A DNA stretch of 64,000 nucleotides from Pseudarcicella hirudinis. GTDB lineage: Bacteria; Bacteroidota; Bacteroidia; Cytophagales; Spirosomataceae. Numbering within the stretch: position 1 is the first letter of the stretch; each line of letters opens with the position of its first letter. A program made the position numbers and the translations under genes. Under the pieces are notes generated by a model. That model was not told the DNA's origin. It ran no database searches and saw only the letters and a program-made list of their open reading frames with translations. The stretch spans positions 1 through 64,000 of the forward strand of contig NZ_FOXH01000018.1 of the NCBI RefSeq assembly GCF_900115665.1. Direction: 5' to 3'. Below, piece after piece: positions 52,530-61,458 of the stretch.

Positions 52530-53198
52530 ATGTCTTGGGTAACTAAAACTTTATCAAGTTCGTTGGGCAGAAAGCTCTTAATGGGGGTGACAGGTTTGTC
52601 TTTAATAGCATTCCTGCTTGTTCATTGTGGCATCAACGCATGTATCTTCTTCAATGATGGCGGAGAAACTTTCAACAAAGCAGCTGAGTTTATGGGAACT
52701 AACTGGCTGATCCGTACCGCTGAGATAGGCCTTTTCCTTGGCCTTATTGTTCACATTGTTGATGGGTTGTTATTGTGGAAAAGCAACAATGAAAAACGCC
52801 CGGTAAAGTATGCCGTAAATGGTGCGGCAAACAGCACATGGTATTCAAGATCTATGGGTCTTTTAGGAACACTTCTATTGATTTTTCTCGTAATTCACCT
52901 TCGTCATTTCTGGGTAGTAAGTCGTTTTACCGATGAAATTACCAGTGGAAAAGAAACGCTTTTCGGTGAAATGAAAGAAGTATTCGAAAACCCGGTTCCT
53001 GTAGTTATATATGTATTAGGTTGCATTTCTCTGGCTTACCATTTATTACATGGGTTTCAGAGCTCATTCCAGTCGCTGGGATGGAATCACCCGAAATATA
53101 CCCCTTTTATCAAATCAGTTGGGACAGGTTTTGCCATTATCATTCCGTTGATTTTCGCGGCTATGCCAATCGCAATGTATTTAGGAATTATTAAGTAA
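52530..53198 (+). CDS. sdhC: Succinate dehydrogenase / fumarate reductase cytochrome b subunit
   Basis: A 222-aa membrane anchor with five hydrophobic helices that carries two haems and the menaquinone site, the type B arrangement found in Bacteroidota and Bacillus. Histidines fitting haem ligation are in IAFLLVHCGINACIFF (helix 1), GLIVHIVDGLLLW (helix 2), IFLVIHLRHFW (helix 3) and ISLAYHLLHGFQSSFQSLGW (helix 4). The family pattern SSLGRKLLMGVTGLSL is at the front. It is first of sdhC-sdhA-sdhB, with a good promoter upstream. Confidence 0.95.
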   Translation: MSWVTKTLSSSLGRKLLMGVTGLSLIAFLLVHCGINACIFFNDGGETFNKAAEFMGTNWLIRTAEIGLFLGLIVHIVDGLLLWKSNNEKRPVKYAVNGAANSTWYSRSMGLLGTLLLIFLVIHLRHFWVVSRFTDEITSGKETLFGEMKEVFENPVPVVIYVLGCISLAYHLLHGFQSSFQSLGWNHPKYTPFIKSVGTGFAIIIPLIFAAMPIAMYLGIIK

Positions 53199-53350
53199 AA
53201 ACGTGTGATGAATCATTAAGTATGAATTCCGGCCGGTTTCGGTAAGAAAAACCTTTGTTTCTGAAACATTATTCTCAAACCAAAAGGTAATCCCGGACCC
53301 TGATTACGGAATCATATTTCTAAATTCGTGTCTTTTAAAAAAATTCGTCT

Positions 53351-55333
53351 ATGTCAACTAAATTAGATGCCAAAATACCTGACGGAGTCTTAGCCGAGAA
53401 ATGGACTAAATACCGTTCAACTGTACCGTTGGTAAACCCTGCCAACAAGAGGAGTCTTGAAATTATTGTAATCGGAACAGGTCTTGCAGGTGCTTCTGCA
53501 GCTGCTTCTCTTGCAGAATTAGGATATAAAGTAAAAGTTTTCTGCTTCCAGGATTCACCTCGCCGTGCGCACTCTATCGCTGCACAGGGAGGGATTAATG
53601 CAGCTAAAAACTACCAGAATGATGGTGATTCTATTTACCGTCTTTTCTATGATACAATCAAAGGTGGGGATTACCGTGCGCGTGAAGCGAATGTACACCG
53701 TCTTTCTGAGGTTTCTGGAAGCATTATTGACCAATGCGTAGCACAAGGTGTTCCTTTTGCCCGTGAATATGGCGGATTGCTTTCAAACCGTTCGTTCGGT
53801 GGAACACAGGTACAACGTACTTTCTATGCTGCTGGTCAGACTGGTCAGCAACTTCTTTTGGGTGCTTATTCCGCACTTCAAAGACAGGTAGGTATGGGAA
53901 CCGTAGAACTATGCACCCGTCATGAAATGATGGAAGTGGTAATGGTTGATGGAAAAGCACGTGGTATCATTGCCCGTGATTTGATTTCAGGAAAACTGGA
54001 ACGTCATTTCGGTCATGCCGTTCTGATCTGCTCAGGAGGTTACGGCAACGTATTCTATTTGTCAACCAACGCAATGGGATCTAACGTGACTGCTGCCTGG
54101 AAAGCCCACAAAAAAGGAGCGTTTTTCGGAAACCCTTGTTATACTCAGATTCACCCGACCTGTATCCCTGTTTCAGGAGATCACCAGTCAAAACTAACGC
54201 TGATGTCGGAGTCATTGCGTAATGATGGCCGTATCTGGGTTCCAAAGAAAAAAGACGATAACCGTAAGGCTAACGAAATTCCTGAGGACGAAAGAGATTA
54301 TTATCTTGAGCGTCGTTATCCTGCGTTTGGTAACCTTGTTCCTCGTGATATCGCCTCACGTGCTGCAAAAGAGCGTTGCGATGCAGGTTATGGCGTAGGT
54401 ACTTCTAAAATGGCGGTTTACCTTGATTATGCTGCTGCAATTATCCGTTACGGAAAAGGAGAAGCTAACAAGCGCAGTATCCATTCTCCTTCTGACGAAG
54501 AAATTCAGATAATGGGTAAGGAAGTGGTAAAAGAGAAATATGGTAACTTGTTTGATATGTACAAGCAGATTACCGGAGAGGATCCTTACGAAGTTCCGAT
54601 GAGAATTTACCCGGCGGTTCACTATACAATGGGTGGACTTTGGGTTGATTATAACTTAATGACAACTATTCCGGGACTTTATTCTTTAGGTGAAGCAAAC
54701 TTCTCTGATCACGGTGCAAACCGTCTGGGAGCTTCCGCTCTGATGCAGGGTCTTGCTGACGGGTATTTCGTAATTCCTTATACAATCGGTTCTTATCTTG
54801 CTAACGAGATTCGTACAAAAGCCATTTCAACAGATGCTCCTGAATTCGTGGCAGCTGAGAAGAATGTACAGGAAACGATTGACAAACTGATGTCTATTAA
54901 AGGAACTAAATCAGTTGACCATTTCCACAAGAAATTAGGTAAAATTATGTGGGACAAATGTGGAATGGCCCGTAATGAAAAAGGTTTAAAGGAAGCAATT
55001 GTTGAAATTCAGGCACTTCGCAAAGAATTCTGGTCGGATGTCAGAGTAACAGGAGATGCAGATGAATTTAACCCTGAACTGGAAAAAGCAGGCCGTGTGG
55101 CTGACTTCCTTGAATTGGGAGAATTAATGTGCGTTGATGCTTTAAACAGAAATGAATCATGTGGAGGTCACTTCCGTGAGGAATATCAGACTGAAGAAGG
55201 TGAAGCAAAACGTGATGATGAGAATTATGCTTACGTAGCAGCATGGGAATACAAAGGAGATTCTCAATTCGAACTTCATAAAGAAGAATTAGTGTACGAA
55301 AACATCAAAATTGCACAGCGTTCTTATAAATAG
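53351..55333 (+). CDS. sdhA: Succinate dehydrogenase / fumarate reductase flavoprotein subunit
   Basis: A 660-aa catalytic subunit with covalently bound FAD, oxidising succinate to fumarate or the reverse. The FAD-binding Rossmann motif is [20 protein letters not shown] (40-59), and the flavinylated histidine is in [18 protein letters not shown] (near 75-90). Catalytic-region marks are GFAV-type [35 protein letters not shown], and [11 protein letters not shown], with [20 protein letters not shown] near 455-475. Its length suits the type B enzyme. The gap to sdhC is 152 nt and to sdhB about 140 nt; no terminator is seen in either. Confidence 0.97.
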   Translation: MSTKLDAKIPDGVLAEKWTKYRSTVPLVNPANKRSLEIIVIGTGLAGASAAASLAELGYKVKVFCFQDSPRRAHSIAAQGGINAAKNYQNDGDSIYRLFYDTIKGGDYRAREANVHRLSEVSGSIIDQCVAQGVPFAREYGGLLSNRSFGGTQVQRTFYAAGQTGQQLLLGAYSALQRQVGMGTVELCTRHEMMEVVMVDGKARGIIARDLISGKLERHFGHAVLICSGGYGNVFYLSTNAMGSNVTAAWKAHKKGAFFGNPCYTQIHPTCIPVSGDHQSKLTLMSESLRNDGRIWVPKKKDDNRKANEIPEDERDYYLERRYPAFGNLVPRDIASRAAKERCDAGYGVGTSKMAVYLDYAAAIIRYGKGEANKRSIHSPSDEEIQIMGKEVVKEKYGNLFDMYKQITGEDPYEVPMRIYPAVHYTMGGLWVDYNLMTTIPGLYSLGEANFSDHGANRLGASALMQGLADGYFVIPYTIGSYLANEIRTKAISTDAPEFVAAEKNVQETIDKLMSIKGTKSVDHFHKKLGKIMWDKCGMARNEKGLKEAIVEIQALRKEFWSDVRVTGDADEFNPELEKAGRVADFLELGELMCVDALNRNESCGGHFREEYQTEEGEAKRDDENYAYVAAWEYKGDSQFELHKEELVYENIKIAQRSYK

Positions 55334-55424
55334 TTTGTTGTTGCAGATCAGAATTTCGTGCCTGTTCATTATCCTGAAAAGGACTAATGAATAAAACAAG
55401 TAACTGATATTTCTCATAAAGTCT

Positions 55425-55449
55425 GGATAACAGATCACGGATAACAGAT
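55425..55449 (+). repeat. Tandem GGATAACAGAT repeat before sdhB
   Basis: GGATAACAGAT occurs at 55425-55435 and again at 55439-55449, a period of 14. The decamer GATAACAGAT also occurs at 62719-62728 with its complement at 62741-62750, so it may be a small dispersed intergenic repeat. Confidence 0.6.
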
Positions 55450-55474
55450 AATTGAAATCAAAATGGAAGGTAAT

Positions 55475-56221
55475 ATGAACTTGACGCTTAAGGTTTGGCG
55501 TCAGAAAAATTCAAACTCTGAAGGACGTTTTGAAACTTATGACGTAAAAGGCATTTCAGAAGATATGTCTTTCCTTGAAATGTTTGACGTACTAAACGAA
55601 CGTCTCATTACTGAAGGTACAGAACCTGTTGCTTTCGATCATGATTGCCGTGAAGGTATTTGTGGGATGTGTTCGATGTATATCAACGGACAACCTCACG
55701 GACCAAACAGAGGAGTTACTACCTGTCAATTGCACATGCGTAGCTTCAAAAACGGAGATACAATCACGGTTGAACCCTGGAGAGCTAAAGCATTTCCTGT
55801 AATTAAGGACCTTGCTGTAAACCGCTCTTCATTTGACAGAATTATTTCTGCCGGAGGTTTTGTTTCTGTAAATACCGGTAATGCACAGGATGCTAATGCA
55901 CTTCCGATTGCTAAACCGGATGCAGATGAGGCTTTCATGGCGGCGGCTTGTATCGGTTGCGGTGCCTGCGTAGCTGCTTGTAAAAATGCTTCCGCAATGT
56001 TATTTACTTCTGCTAAAATTTCTCAGCTGGCATTGCTTCCGCAAGGACAGGCAGAACGTTCTATCCGCGCTGAAAAGATGGTTGCGCAAATGGATGAAGA
56101 AGGTTTCGGAGCATGTACAAATACAGGAGCATGCGAGGCGGAATGTCCAAAAGGAATTTCTTTGGAAAATATTGCCAGAATGAACAGAGAGTACTTTAGT
56201 GCAGTACTTACTTCAAAATAA
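55475..56221 (+). CDS. sdhB: Succinate dehydrogenase / fumarate reductase iron-sulfur subunit
   Basis: A 248-aa electron-transfer subunit. The N-terminal ferredoxin domain holds the [2Fe-2S] cysteines in [16 protein letters not shown] with a later Cys in GVTTCQLHM. The C-terminal domain holds the cysteines of the [4Fe-4S] and [3Fe-4S] clusters in [18 protein letters not shown] and [17 protein letters not shown], the latter reading [16 protein letters not shown]. The start is set at the ATG at 55475 ([10 protein letters not shown]), with GGAAGG four bases upstream; an in-frame ATG at 55463 overlaps that site and would add four residues. It is last in the operon, with a terminator 84 nt on. Confidence 0.95.
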   Translation: MNLTLKVWRQKNSNSEGRFETYDVKGISEDMSFLEMFDVLNERLITEGTEPVAFDHDCREGICGMCSMYINGQPHGPNRGVTTCQLHMRSFKNGDTITVEPWRAKAFPVIKDLAVNRSSFDRIISAGGFVSVNTGNAQDANALPIAKPDADEAFMAAACIGCGACVAACKNASAMLFTSAKISQLALLPQGQAERSIRAEKMVAQMDEEGFGACTNTGACEAECPKGISLENIARMNREYFSAVLTSK

Positions 56222-56304
56222 AAACAACCAGAACCTGAAAATGTGACTGATTCTTTTGAAAAGAAAGAAGATCAGATTGATGCAGGGAGATGATGATTGT
56301 CAGA

Positions 56305-56332
56305 AAAGCTTTGTGATTATTCACAGAGCTTT
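56305..56332 (+). terminator. Terminator of the sdhCAB operon
   Basis: AAAGCTTTGTGA (56305-56316) and TCACAGAGCTTT (56321-56332) form a 12-bp stem with one wobble and a 4-nt loop, followed by TTTGTTTT. Confidence 0.85.
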
Positions 56333-56432
56333 TTTGTTTTCCGGCGGCTCAGATTTTATCCGGTTTAAAGAGAATCTGAAGAATGATGTTTTTACGCGTA
56401 AAATTGTGCAAACGCTTTATCGTAAAAAAACG

Positions 56433-56440
56433 TAACTTTG
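56433..56440 (+). promoter_or_regulatory. -7 promoter box of the tdk operon
   Basis: TAACTTTG followed by C is an exact TAnnTTTG match. A TTG at 56404-56406 lies 26 nt upstream, longer than usual, so the -33 element is doubtful. Confidence 0.45.
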
Positions 56441-56529
56441 CAGTAAATTAGATAGAAAGGATGTGCCGGTAATGTGGTTGGATTTTGTAATCAGATAAAA
56501 TCTGTCCGGCCTGCTTTTCAGATTCATTT

Positions 56530-57144
56530 ATGGCCGCTTTTAGCGGATGTACAATAAATATTAAAAAGTTGTTCATAGAACCTTATCACAATCATCATCA
56601 GAGTGAAGTACGCACGGGCTGGATAGAAATCGTGTGCGGCTCAATGTTTTCAGGAAAAACCGAAGAACTGATCCGACGACTTAACCGTGCCAAGATAGCT
56701 AAACAAAAAGTAGCTATTTTTAAGCCTAACGTCGATACCAGATACCACGACGAGGATATTGTTTCGCACAATGCCCTGTCAATTCCTTCCGTTCCGATTC
56801 TTGAATCCAGGGATATTCTTGCATTAACCGGCGACTGCGATGTTGTTGGAATTGATGAAGCGCAATTCTTCGATGGAGGAATCGTGGAAGTATGTAATAT
56901 TTTAGCCAATAAAGGAAAGAGGGTTATCGTTGCTGGTCTGGACATGGATTTTAAAGGAAATCCTTTCGGACCCATGCCGGGGCTGATGGCTGTGGCTGAA
57001 TATATTACCAAAGTGCATGCAGTATGTGTGGTTTGCGGAGATGTTGCGCATTATTCTTACCGGAAAGCAGCTTCTCAGGACGAAGTTTTACTTGGTGAAA
57101 CGGATTCATACGAAGCACGATGCAGGAAATGTTATCATTTGTAA
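56530..57144 (+). CDS. tdk: Thymidine kinase
   Basis: Salvages thymidine to dTMP. The 204-aa protein has the type II (TK1-like) layout: P-loop [19 protein letters not shown] (37-55), the Walker B segment [13 protein letters not shown] (107-119), the lid and substrate loop [16 protein letters not shown], and four zinc cysteines in [14 protein letters not shown] and [10 protein letters not shown]. The first 28 residues ([20 protein letters not shown]) are longer than in many homologues; a TTG at 56569 ([10 protein letters not shown]) could be the true start. It is followed 11 nt later by porZ. Confidence 0.93.
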   Translation: MAAFSGCTINIKKLFIEPYHNHHQSEVRTGWIEIVCGSMFSGKTEELIRRLNRAKIAKQKVAIFKPNVDTRYHDEDIVSHNALSIPSVPILESRDILALTGDCDVVGIDEAQFFDGGIVEVCNILANKGKRVIVAGLDMDFKGNPFGPMPGLMAVAEYITKVHAVCVVCGDVAHYSYRKAASQDEVLLGETDSYEARCRKCYHL

Positions 57145-57155
57145 AAAACTGACTG

Positions 57156-59015
57156 ATGATTATGTCTGACTACTTTAAGAGGAAAAATTATCAAAAACAA
57201 GCCATCGGTTTGTTTCTGTTTTTCATTTTCCTGAAGTCAGCATCTTCTGTTTTTGCGCAGGATATTCCAATAGGAACCTGGAGATCACATTTTAATTATT
57301 CTAATGCCAAAGATTTAGAGATAGCCGGAAATAAAATTTATTGTGTTACTTCAAACGGCTTTTTTTATTACGATAATACAGCCGGAGAGACATTTAGATT
57401 ATCCAGAATAGATGGACTCTCAGAGTCATTAATCAGTAAAATAAAATACAGTCAGGTCTCAAAAACCTTAATAATTGCTTATAAATCCGGAAATATAGAC
57501 CTGCTTTCTCTGAATGATCTGGGGGAACCGGGAAATATTCTTAATATTCCTTTACTTAAGGAAACCGCTCAGATTCAGGGAAATAAAGAAGTTAATCACA
57601 TTGAGATTAAGGATAAAACAGCTTTTCTTGCCTATGATTTTGGTTTGGTCGTACTTGATCTGGATCGGCAGGATATCCGTGAAACATACCAGAATCTTGG
57701 TGACAATGGCTCAGAAATGGCCGTTTACCGGAGTACAATTGCCAACGACAGTATTTATCTGACATCTTCCCAGGGAGTAAGAGCAGCACCTTTTTCCTCC
57801 AATATTAATTTACAGTATTATGGAAACTGGAAGGGAATTAGTGCCAGAAAATACAAAATCTGTAATTCAAATACAGGCTTACTGGCGATTTTTGACGGAG
57901 AAGGAATCTTTAAGCTGGAAAAAGGGAAGTTTACCAAAATACTTGCGGTAAATGATAATCTTGTAAATGCAGCTTTTCTGAATAAATACAGTACTTTATC
58001 ATTTAGTAATGGTTCCGTTTTTCTGGTAAATGCAGACGGTAAAATAGAGACCATTAAAACACCTTTTTCCGGAAACCCACAGCAATCACTGGCTGATCCT
58101 GCCGGAAAATTGTGGATTGCCGATGCTGTAAATGGTTTGGTCGGAAATGCCTCCGGTAGTTTTAAGAGTTACAGTCCTGTGAGCAATGATACACTCTTTC
58201 ACATAAGAAAAGATTCCATTATTGCAGATGCCGATATGAACCTTTGGATCAGATTGGGATATTATCAGGGAATTTTAGTCAAAAATACCAAAAATCAAAG
58301 CCGTTATCTTTCTACAGCTGACGGGAGCGGAAAACTACCGAATGGTAATGTAAATACTTTATCATTAGACAAGGATGGTCAGATTTGGGTAGGGACCAGT
58401 AATGGTGTAGCTGTTTTTGACAATCCGACCGGGGCTTTTGACGGAGGGAGTTTTAATGCCTATACACCCGTTTTTGAGAGAAGAAGACTTTTAAATAACC
58501 AGGTTGTTACTGCTATTGCGATAGATGGCGGAAACAGAAAATGGATCGGCACACAAAACGGAATTTTCCTTTTTAATGCCGATGCCACTGAGCTTGTTAC
58601 CAATTTTACAGATAAAAACAGCCCTTTGCCATCCAATGAAATTCAATACATTACGGTAGAGCCTGTCAGTGGTGAAGTTTACATCAGAACTACCAATGGT
58701 TTGGTCTCTTACCGGGGGACGGCTTCCGATGGGAGTCAGACGCAGGATCAGAATGCTGTAAAAGTCTTCCCGAATCCGGTAAGACCGGATTTTAACGGAA
58801 CGGTCGGGATTTCAGGCCTGGTAGAAGATGCATATGTTAAAATTACAGATGCAAACGGAAGGCTGGTCTATGAAACCAGAGCAAACGGGGGGACAGCAGT
58901 CTGGAATGGAAGAATGCTCAATGGAGATAAAGTAGCAACCGGTGTGTATATGATTTTTAGTTTCAACCGGAAGGGAGAAGAGACACTGGTCAGCCGACTG
59001 GCAGTTATTAAATAA
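57156..59015 (+). CDS. porZ: PorZ-like type IX secretion component with beta-propellers and CTD
   Basis: A 619-aa exported protein. Signal peptide runs to VFAQ (after a basic start MIMSDYFKRKNYQKQ). The N-terminal domain begins DIPIGTWRSHFNYSNAKDLE and IYCVTSNGFFYYDN, matching PorZ, the T9SS surface component that supplies anionic LPS for anchoring cargo. Two beta-propellers of the ligand_gated (Reg_prop) type fill about 30-530 (GQIWVGTSNGVAVFDN, RKWIGTQNGIFLFN). A T9SS type A sorting domain ends it (VKVFPNPVRPDFNGTVGISG, VATGVYMIFSF). An ATG at 57162 is an alternative start. It follows tdk by 11 nt and is likely co-transcribed. Confidence 0.88.
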   Translation: MIMSDYFKRKNYQKQAIGLFLFFIFLKSASSVFAQDIPIGTWRSHFNYSNAKDLEIAGNKIYCVTSNGFFYYDNTAGETFRLSRIDGLSESLISKIKYSQVSKTLIIAYKSGNIDLLSLNDLGEPGNILNIPLLKETAQIQGNKEVNHIEIKDKTAFLAYDFGLVVLDLDRQDIRETYQNLGDNGSEMAVYRSTIANDSIYLTSSQGVRAAPFSSNINLQYYGNWKGISARKYKICNSNTGLLAIFDGEGIFKLEKGKFTKILAVNDNLVNAAFLNKYSTLSFSNGSVFLVNADGKIETIKTPFSGNPQQSLADPAGKLWIADAVNGLVGNASGSFKSYSPVSNDTLFHIRKDSIIADADMNLWIRLGYYQGILVKNTKNQSRYLSTADGSGKLPNGNVNTLSLDKDGQIWVGTSNGVAVFDNPTGAFDGGSFNAYTPVFERRRLLNNQVVTAIAIDGGNRKWIGTQNGIFLFNADATELVTNFTDKNSPLPSNEIQYITVEPVSGEVYIRTTNGLVSYRGTASDGSQTQDQNAVKVFPNPVRPDFNGTVGISGLVEDAYVKITDANGRLVYETRANGGTAVWNGRMLNGDKVATGVYMIFSFNRKGEETLVSRLAVIK

Positions 59016-59047
59016 CGTATGGTCTGGCCAGGGAAAGTAGAAAATTA

Positions 59048-59512
59048 ATGAAAGATCCGAAAAAAACATTTAGAGAGAATCAGGCATATTTTGCAAAATT
59101 AAAAAACAAAAAGCCTAAAGTACTGGACGAAGCATTTGAGACGCTTCATGAGGAGGTTTTTGAGGAAACCGATTGTCTGACCTGTGGTAATTGCTGTAAA
59201 ACAACCAGTCCGGTTTTTACAGATATAGATATTGACAGAATTGCGAAACGTCTGAGAATTCGTCCCGGAGAATTGATAACGAGGCATTTGCATATGGACG
59301 CAGACCAGGATTATGTGCTGAACTCCACACCCTGTACCTTTTTAGGGGCAGATAATTACTGTTCAATTTATGATATTCGTCCGAAGGCATGCAGAGAGTA
59401 TCCTCATACAAACAGAAAGAATATGCTCAGTATACTGCCGTTAACCCTGGAAAATACCAGAATATGCCCTGCGGTGCTCGAAATTGTTGAAAGAATGAAG
59501 AAGGTTTTGTAA
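59048..59512 (+). CDS. YkgJ-family cysteine-cluster protein
   Basis: A 154-aa protein of the UPF0153/YkgJ family, probably binding zinc or an iron-sulfur cluster. The cysteines are in DCLTCGNCCKTTSPVF (about 39-54), TPCTFLGADNYCSIYDIRPK (about 95-115) and ACREYPHTN (near 117). The N-terminus is charged and helical (DPKKTFRENQAYFAKLKNKK). The biochemical role is unknown in general. It lies 32 nt after porZ and may be in the same transcript. Confidence 0.92.
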   Translation: MKDPKKTFRENQAYFAKLKNKKPKVLDEAFETLHEEVFEETDCLTCGNCCKTTSPVFTDIDIDRIAKRLRIRPGELITRHLHMDADQDYVLNSTPCTFLGADNYCSIYDIRPKACREYPHTNRKNMLSILPLTLENTRICPAVLEIVERMKKVL

Positions 59513-59623
59513 ATTCCTAGTCGATATATAGAGTATTTCCAAATACTACATTATTTTTGGTGTTTGAAATTTGAAAAACTGCTTTACCCAAAAAATCTTA
59601 TAGATTAAACTTAAAATTAACGA

Positions 59624-60541
59624 ATGGCAACAACTGAATACTTAGGTATTGACGTCGGGGGGACTGGCGTGAAAATGGGCATTGTCAATGCCGAAACAGG
59701 AAACATTACTAATTTTCAGAGTTACGATACAGCGACCTGGCGTGAATCAAAGCATTTTGTTGAAAGACTGGCTGATGCAATTGCTTTACAGCTTTATCAG
59801 CACAAAAATGTGAAGAAGGTTGGTATCGGTTTGCCGGGTATTTTAACCAGAGATAGAAAAACACTTATCGAAATTACGGCCATTCCTGAAATTGACGGAA
59901 CGCCTTTAGTGGAGATTCTGAATGAGCGTTTTACAGACCATGAGTTTTTTCTGGAAAATGATGCAAATGCTGCCGCGCTGGGAGAATTTTATTTTTCTCC
60001 GGAAAAAGATGTAATGCCTGAGAATTATATTTTCATAACATTGGGAACAGGTGTAGGCGGAGCAGCAATTCTGGATAAGAAGATCTTTTTAGGAGGGGAT
60101 GGAAATGCCATGGAACCAGGACATGTACCTTCAAGAAACGGAAGAGTTTTGGAGCGTAATGTCGGTAAAAAAGAATTATTGATGTTGGCTAATGATATGA
60201 GAACAGCATGGAGAGGTAAAACAGTACTTCCATCTGATGGCTCTATTTCTACCACAGGTCTGGTAGTAGCCGCTGAAGAAGGAGACGAATTAGCCATCGC
60301 TATCTGGAATGAAGTAGGAGATATGTTAGGAGAGATGCTGGTAGGACTGATCCGTATTCTGGATATTAAAACAATACTGATCGGAGGAGGATTATCTGCT
60401 TCTTTTGATTTTATTCTTCCTAATATTTCTAAACAGCTTGACTACTGGCTGACTCCCGCATATCTTGAAAATGTACAAATCAAGAAGGCATTATTAGGGA
60501 ATGATGCAGGTCTTTTAGGAGCTGCTTCATTGTGTTTTTAG
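59624..60541 (+). CDS. ROK-family sugar kinase (glucokinase-like) without the zinc motif
   Basis: A 305-aa sugar kinase of the ROK family. Phosphate-binding start YLGIDVGGTGVKMGIVNAET (5-24), catalytic Asp in FLENDANAAALGEFYF (near 109), second phosphate segment TLGTGVGGAAIL, and the adenosine segment ILIGGGLSASFDFILP. The CxCGxxGCxE zinc cluster that defines most ROK kinases is absent: after GNAMEPGHVPSRNGRVLERN there is no cysteine. That is the pattern of the polyphosphate-glucokinase-like branch, so ATP- or polyphosphate-glucokinase is likely, but the substrate is not certain. It follows the YkgJ gene after 111 nt; TATTTTTG at 59552-59559 is a candidate promoter box. Confidence 0.88.
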   Translation: MATTEYLGIDVGGTGVKMGIVNAETGNITNFQSYDTATWRESKHFVERLADAIALQLYQHKNVKKVGIGLPGILTRDRKTLIEITAIPEIDGTPLVEILNERFTDHEFFLENDANAAALGEFYFSPEKDVMPENYIFITLGTGVGGAAILDKKIFLGGDGNAMEPGHVPSRNGRVLERNVGKKELLMLANDMRTAWRGKTVLPSDGSISTTGLVVAAEEGDELAIAIWNEVGDMLGEMLVGLIRILDIKTILIGGGLSASFDFILPNISKQLDYWLTPAYLENVQIKKALLGNDAGLLGAASLCF

Positions 60542-60699
60542 TATATTTTTAAGGGTATTTCCTGAAGGTTACGCCGGAAAGAAAGACCTCATATTTACGA
60601 CTCGTCGTATAAAAGTTCAAATTAAAAAAGATATTGTTTTGATATTTCATTGATTGTTACTGTTTAATCCCGGTATTGTTATATGTCTGGAAAAAATTG

Positions 60700-60731
60700 T
60701 TTGACAATCTGATTTTAAATCATAATCTTTG
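60700..60731 (+). promoter_or_regulatory. Promoter of acpP
   Basis: TTTG at 60700-60703, a 19-nt spacer and TAATCTTTG at 60723-60731 followed by C. The -7 box has one extra base relative to TAnnTTTG. The leader to the ATG at 60765 would be about 27 nt. Confidence 0.5.
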
Positions 60732-60764
60732 CACCGTTTTTCTAACCAAAAATTTTTTTCTAAA

Positions 60765-61001
60765 ATGGCAGATATTGCAGAAAAAGTGAAGAGTATCATC
60801 GTCGAAAAATTAGGCGTTGAGGCATCAGAAGTTACTCCGGAGGCATCTTTTACTAACGACTTGGGTGCCGACTCTTTGGACACTGTGGAGTTGATCATGG
60901 AATTTGAAAAGGAATTCAATGTTTCTATTCCAGATGACCAAGCTGAAAACATCCAGACAGTAGGACAAGCAATTACCTATCTCGAAGAGAACGCTAAGTA
61001 A
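60765..61001 (+). CDS. acpP: Acyl carrier protein
   Basis: A 78-aa carrier of fatty-acyl intermediates. Phosphopantetheine attaches to Ser37 in [16 protein letters not shown] (33-48). It is strongly acidic, as usual, and begins [20 protein letters not shown]. The start is the ATG at 60765; a TTG 36 nt upstream overlaps the promoter box and is rejected. It is followed by fabF in the same direction after a long 457-nt gap; fabF and rnc come next, the usual acpP-fabF-rnc order. Confidence 0.97.
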   Translation: MADIAEKVKSIIVEKLGVEASEVTPEASFTNDLGADSLDTVELIMEFEKEFNVSIPDDQAENIQTVGQAITYLEENAK

Positions 61002-61458
61002 TTTAAAGTTCGCAAATGTGTCAATTCCCGTATGATTGATAATCGGTGAGATTTATATTCTTGCTATTATTAGTCATCGAGTTGACACATTTTGTTTATT
61101 AGCTTCATCGGTAGATAGTTATATCCGTTCAAATGCAAATTCCCGGAGTGTTTTGAATTTTCTGTCCTTTTCAATGCCCGAATCTGTATCAGTTGACAGG
61201 GCTTGTATTAAGGTCAGTTTAGATTTGCAGAATTAAGACTTTACCGCTTTAACCCTTCGGTAAGAGTTCGGAAATTGGGACAAATCCCTTCAAAATACTT
61301 TTTTTGGAAATAAAATTCACAGATTTTTAGTACATTTAGTGGAAAATAGAGGTGAGAAGTGTGCGAAGAATGTGTTACGTACTATTTATATTCTTTAACA
61401 CATTGCGCTTATTTCTTGTATCAAACTTCTGAAAATCTATCACAAATTAGATAACCTC
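61002..61458. other. Long spacer between acpP and fabF
   Basis: A 457-bp stretch without a supported gene between two genes that are usually close together. A 66-codon plus-strand frame (61036-61236) lacks any family pattern. No strong terminator or promoter was found. The gap leaves room for a regulatory RNA or a fabF promoter, neither of which can be shown. Confidence 0.4.

Larger units (their letters stand above)
56222..56529. other. Spacer between sdhB and tdk
   Basis: A 308-bp spacer with no gene. It contains the sdh terminator (56305-56332) and a -7 box (56433-56440) for the tdk operon. Nothing else was seen. Confidence 0.55.

Noticed and set aside
56598-57011. 137-codon minus-strand frame inside tdk
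   Set aside because: Antisense to the P-loop and lid motifs of thymidine kinase; no start signal or family match.
61036-61236. 66-codon plus-strand frame between acpP and fabF
   Set aside because: No ribosome site or family pattern and irregular codon use; treated as non-coding spacer.
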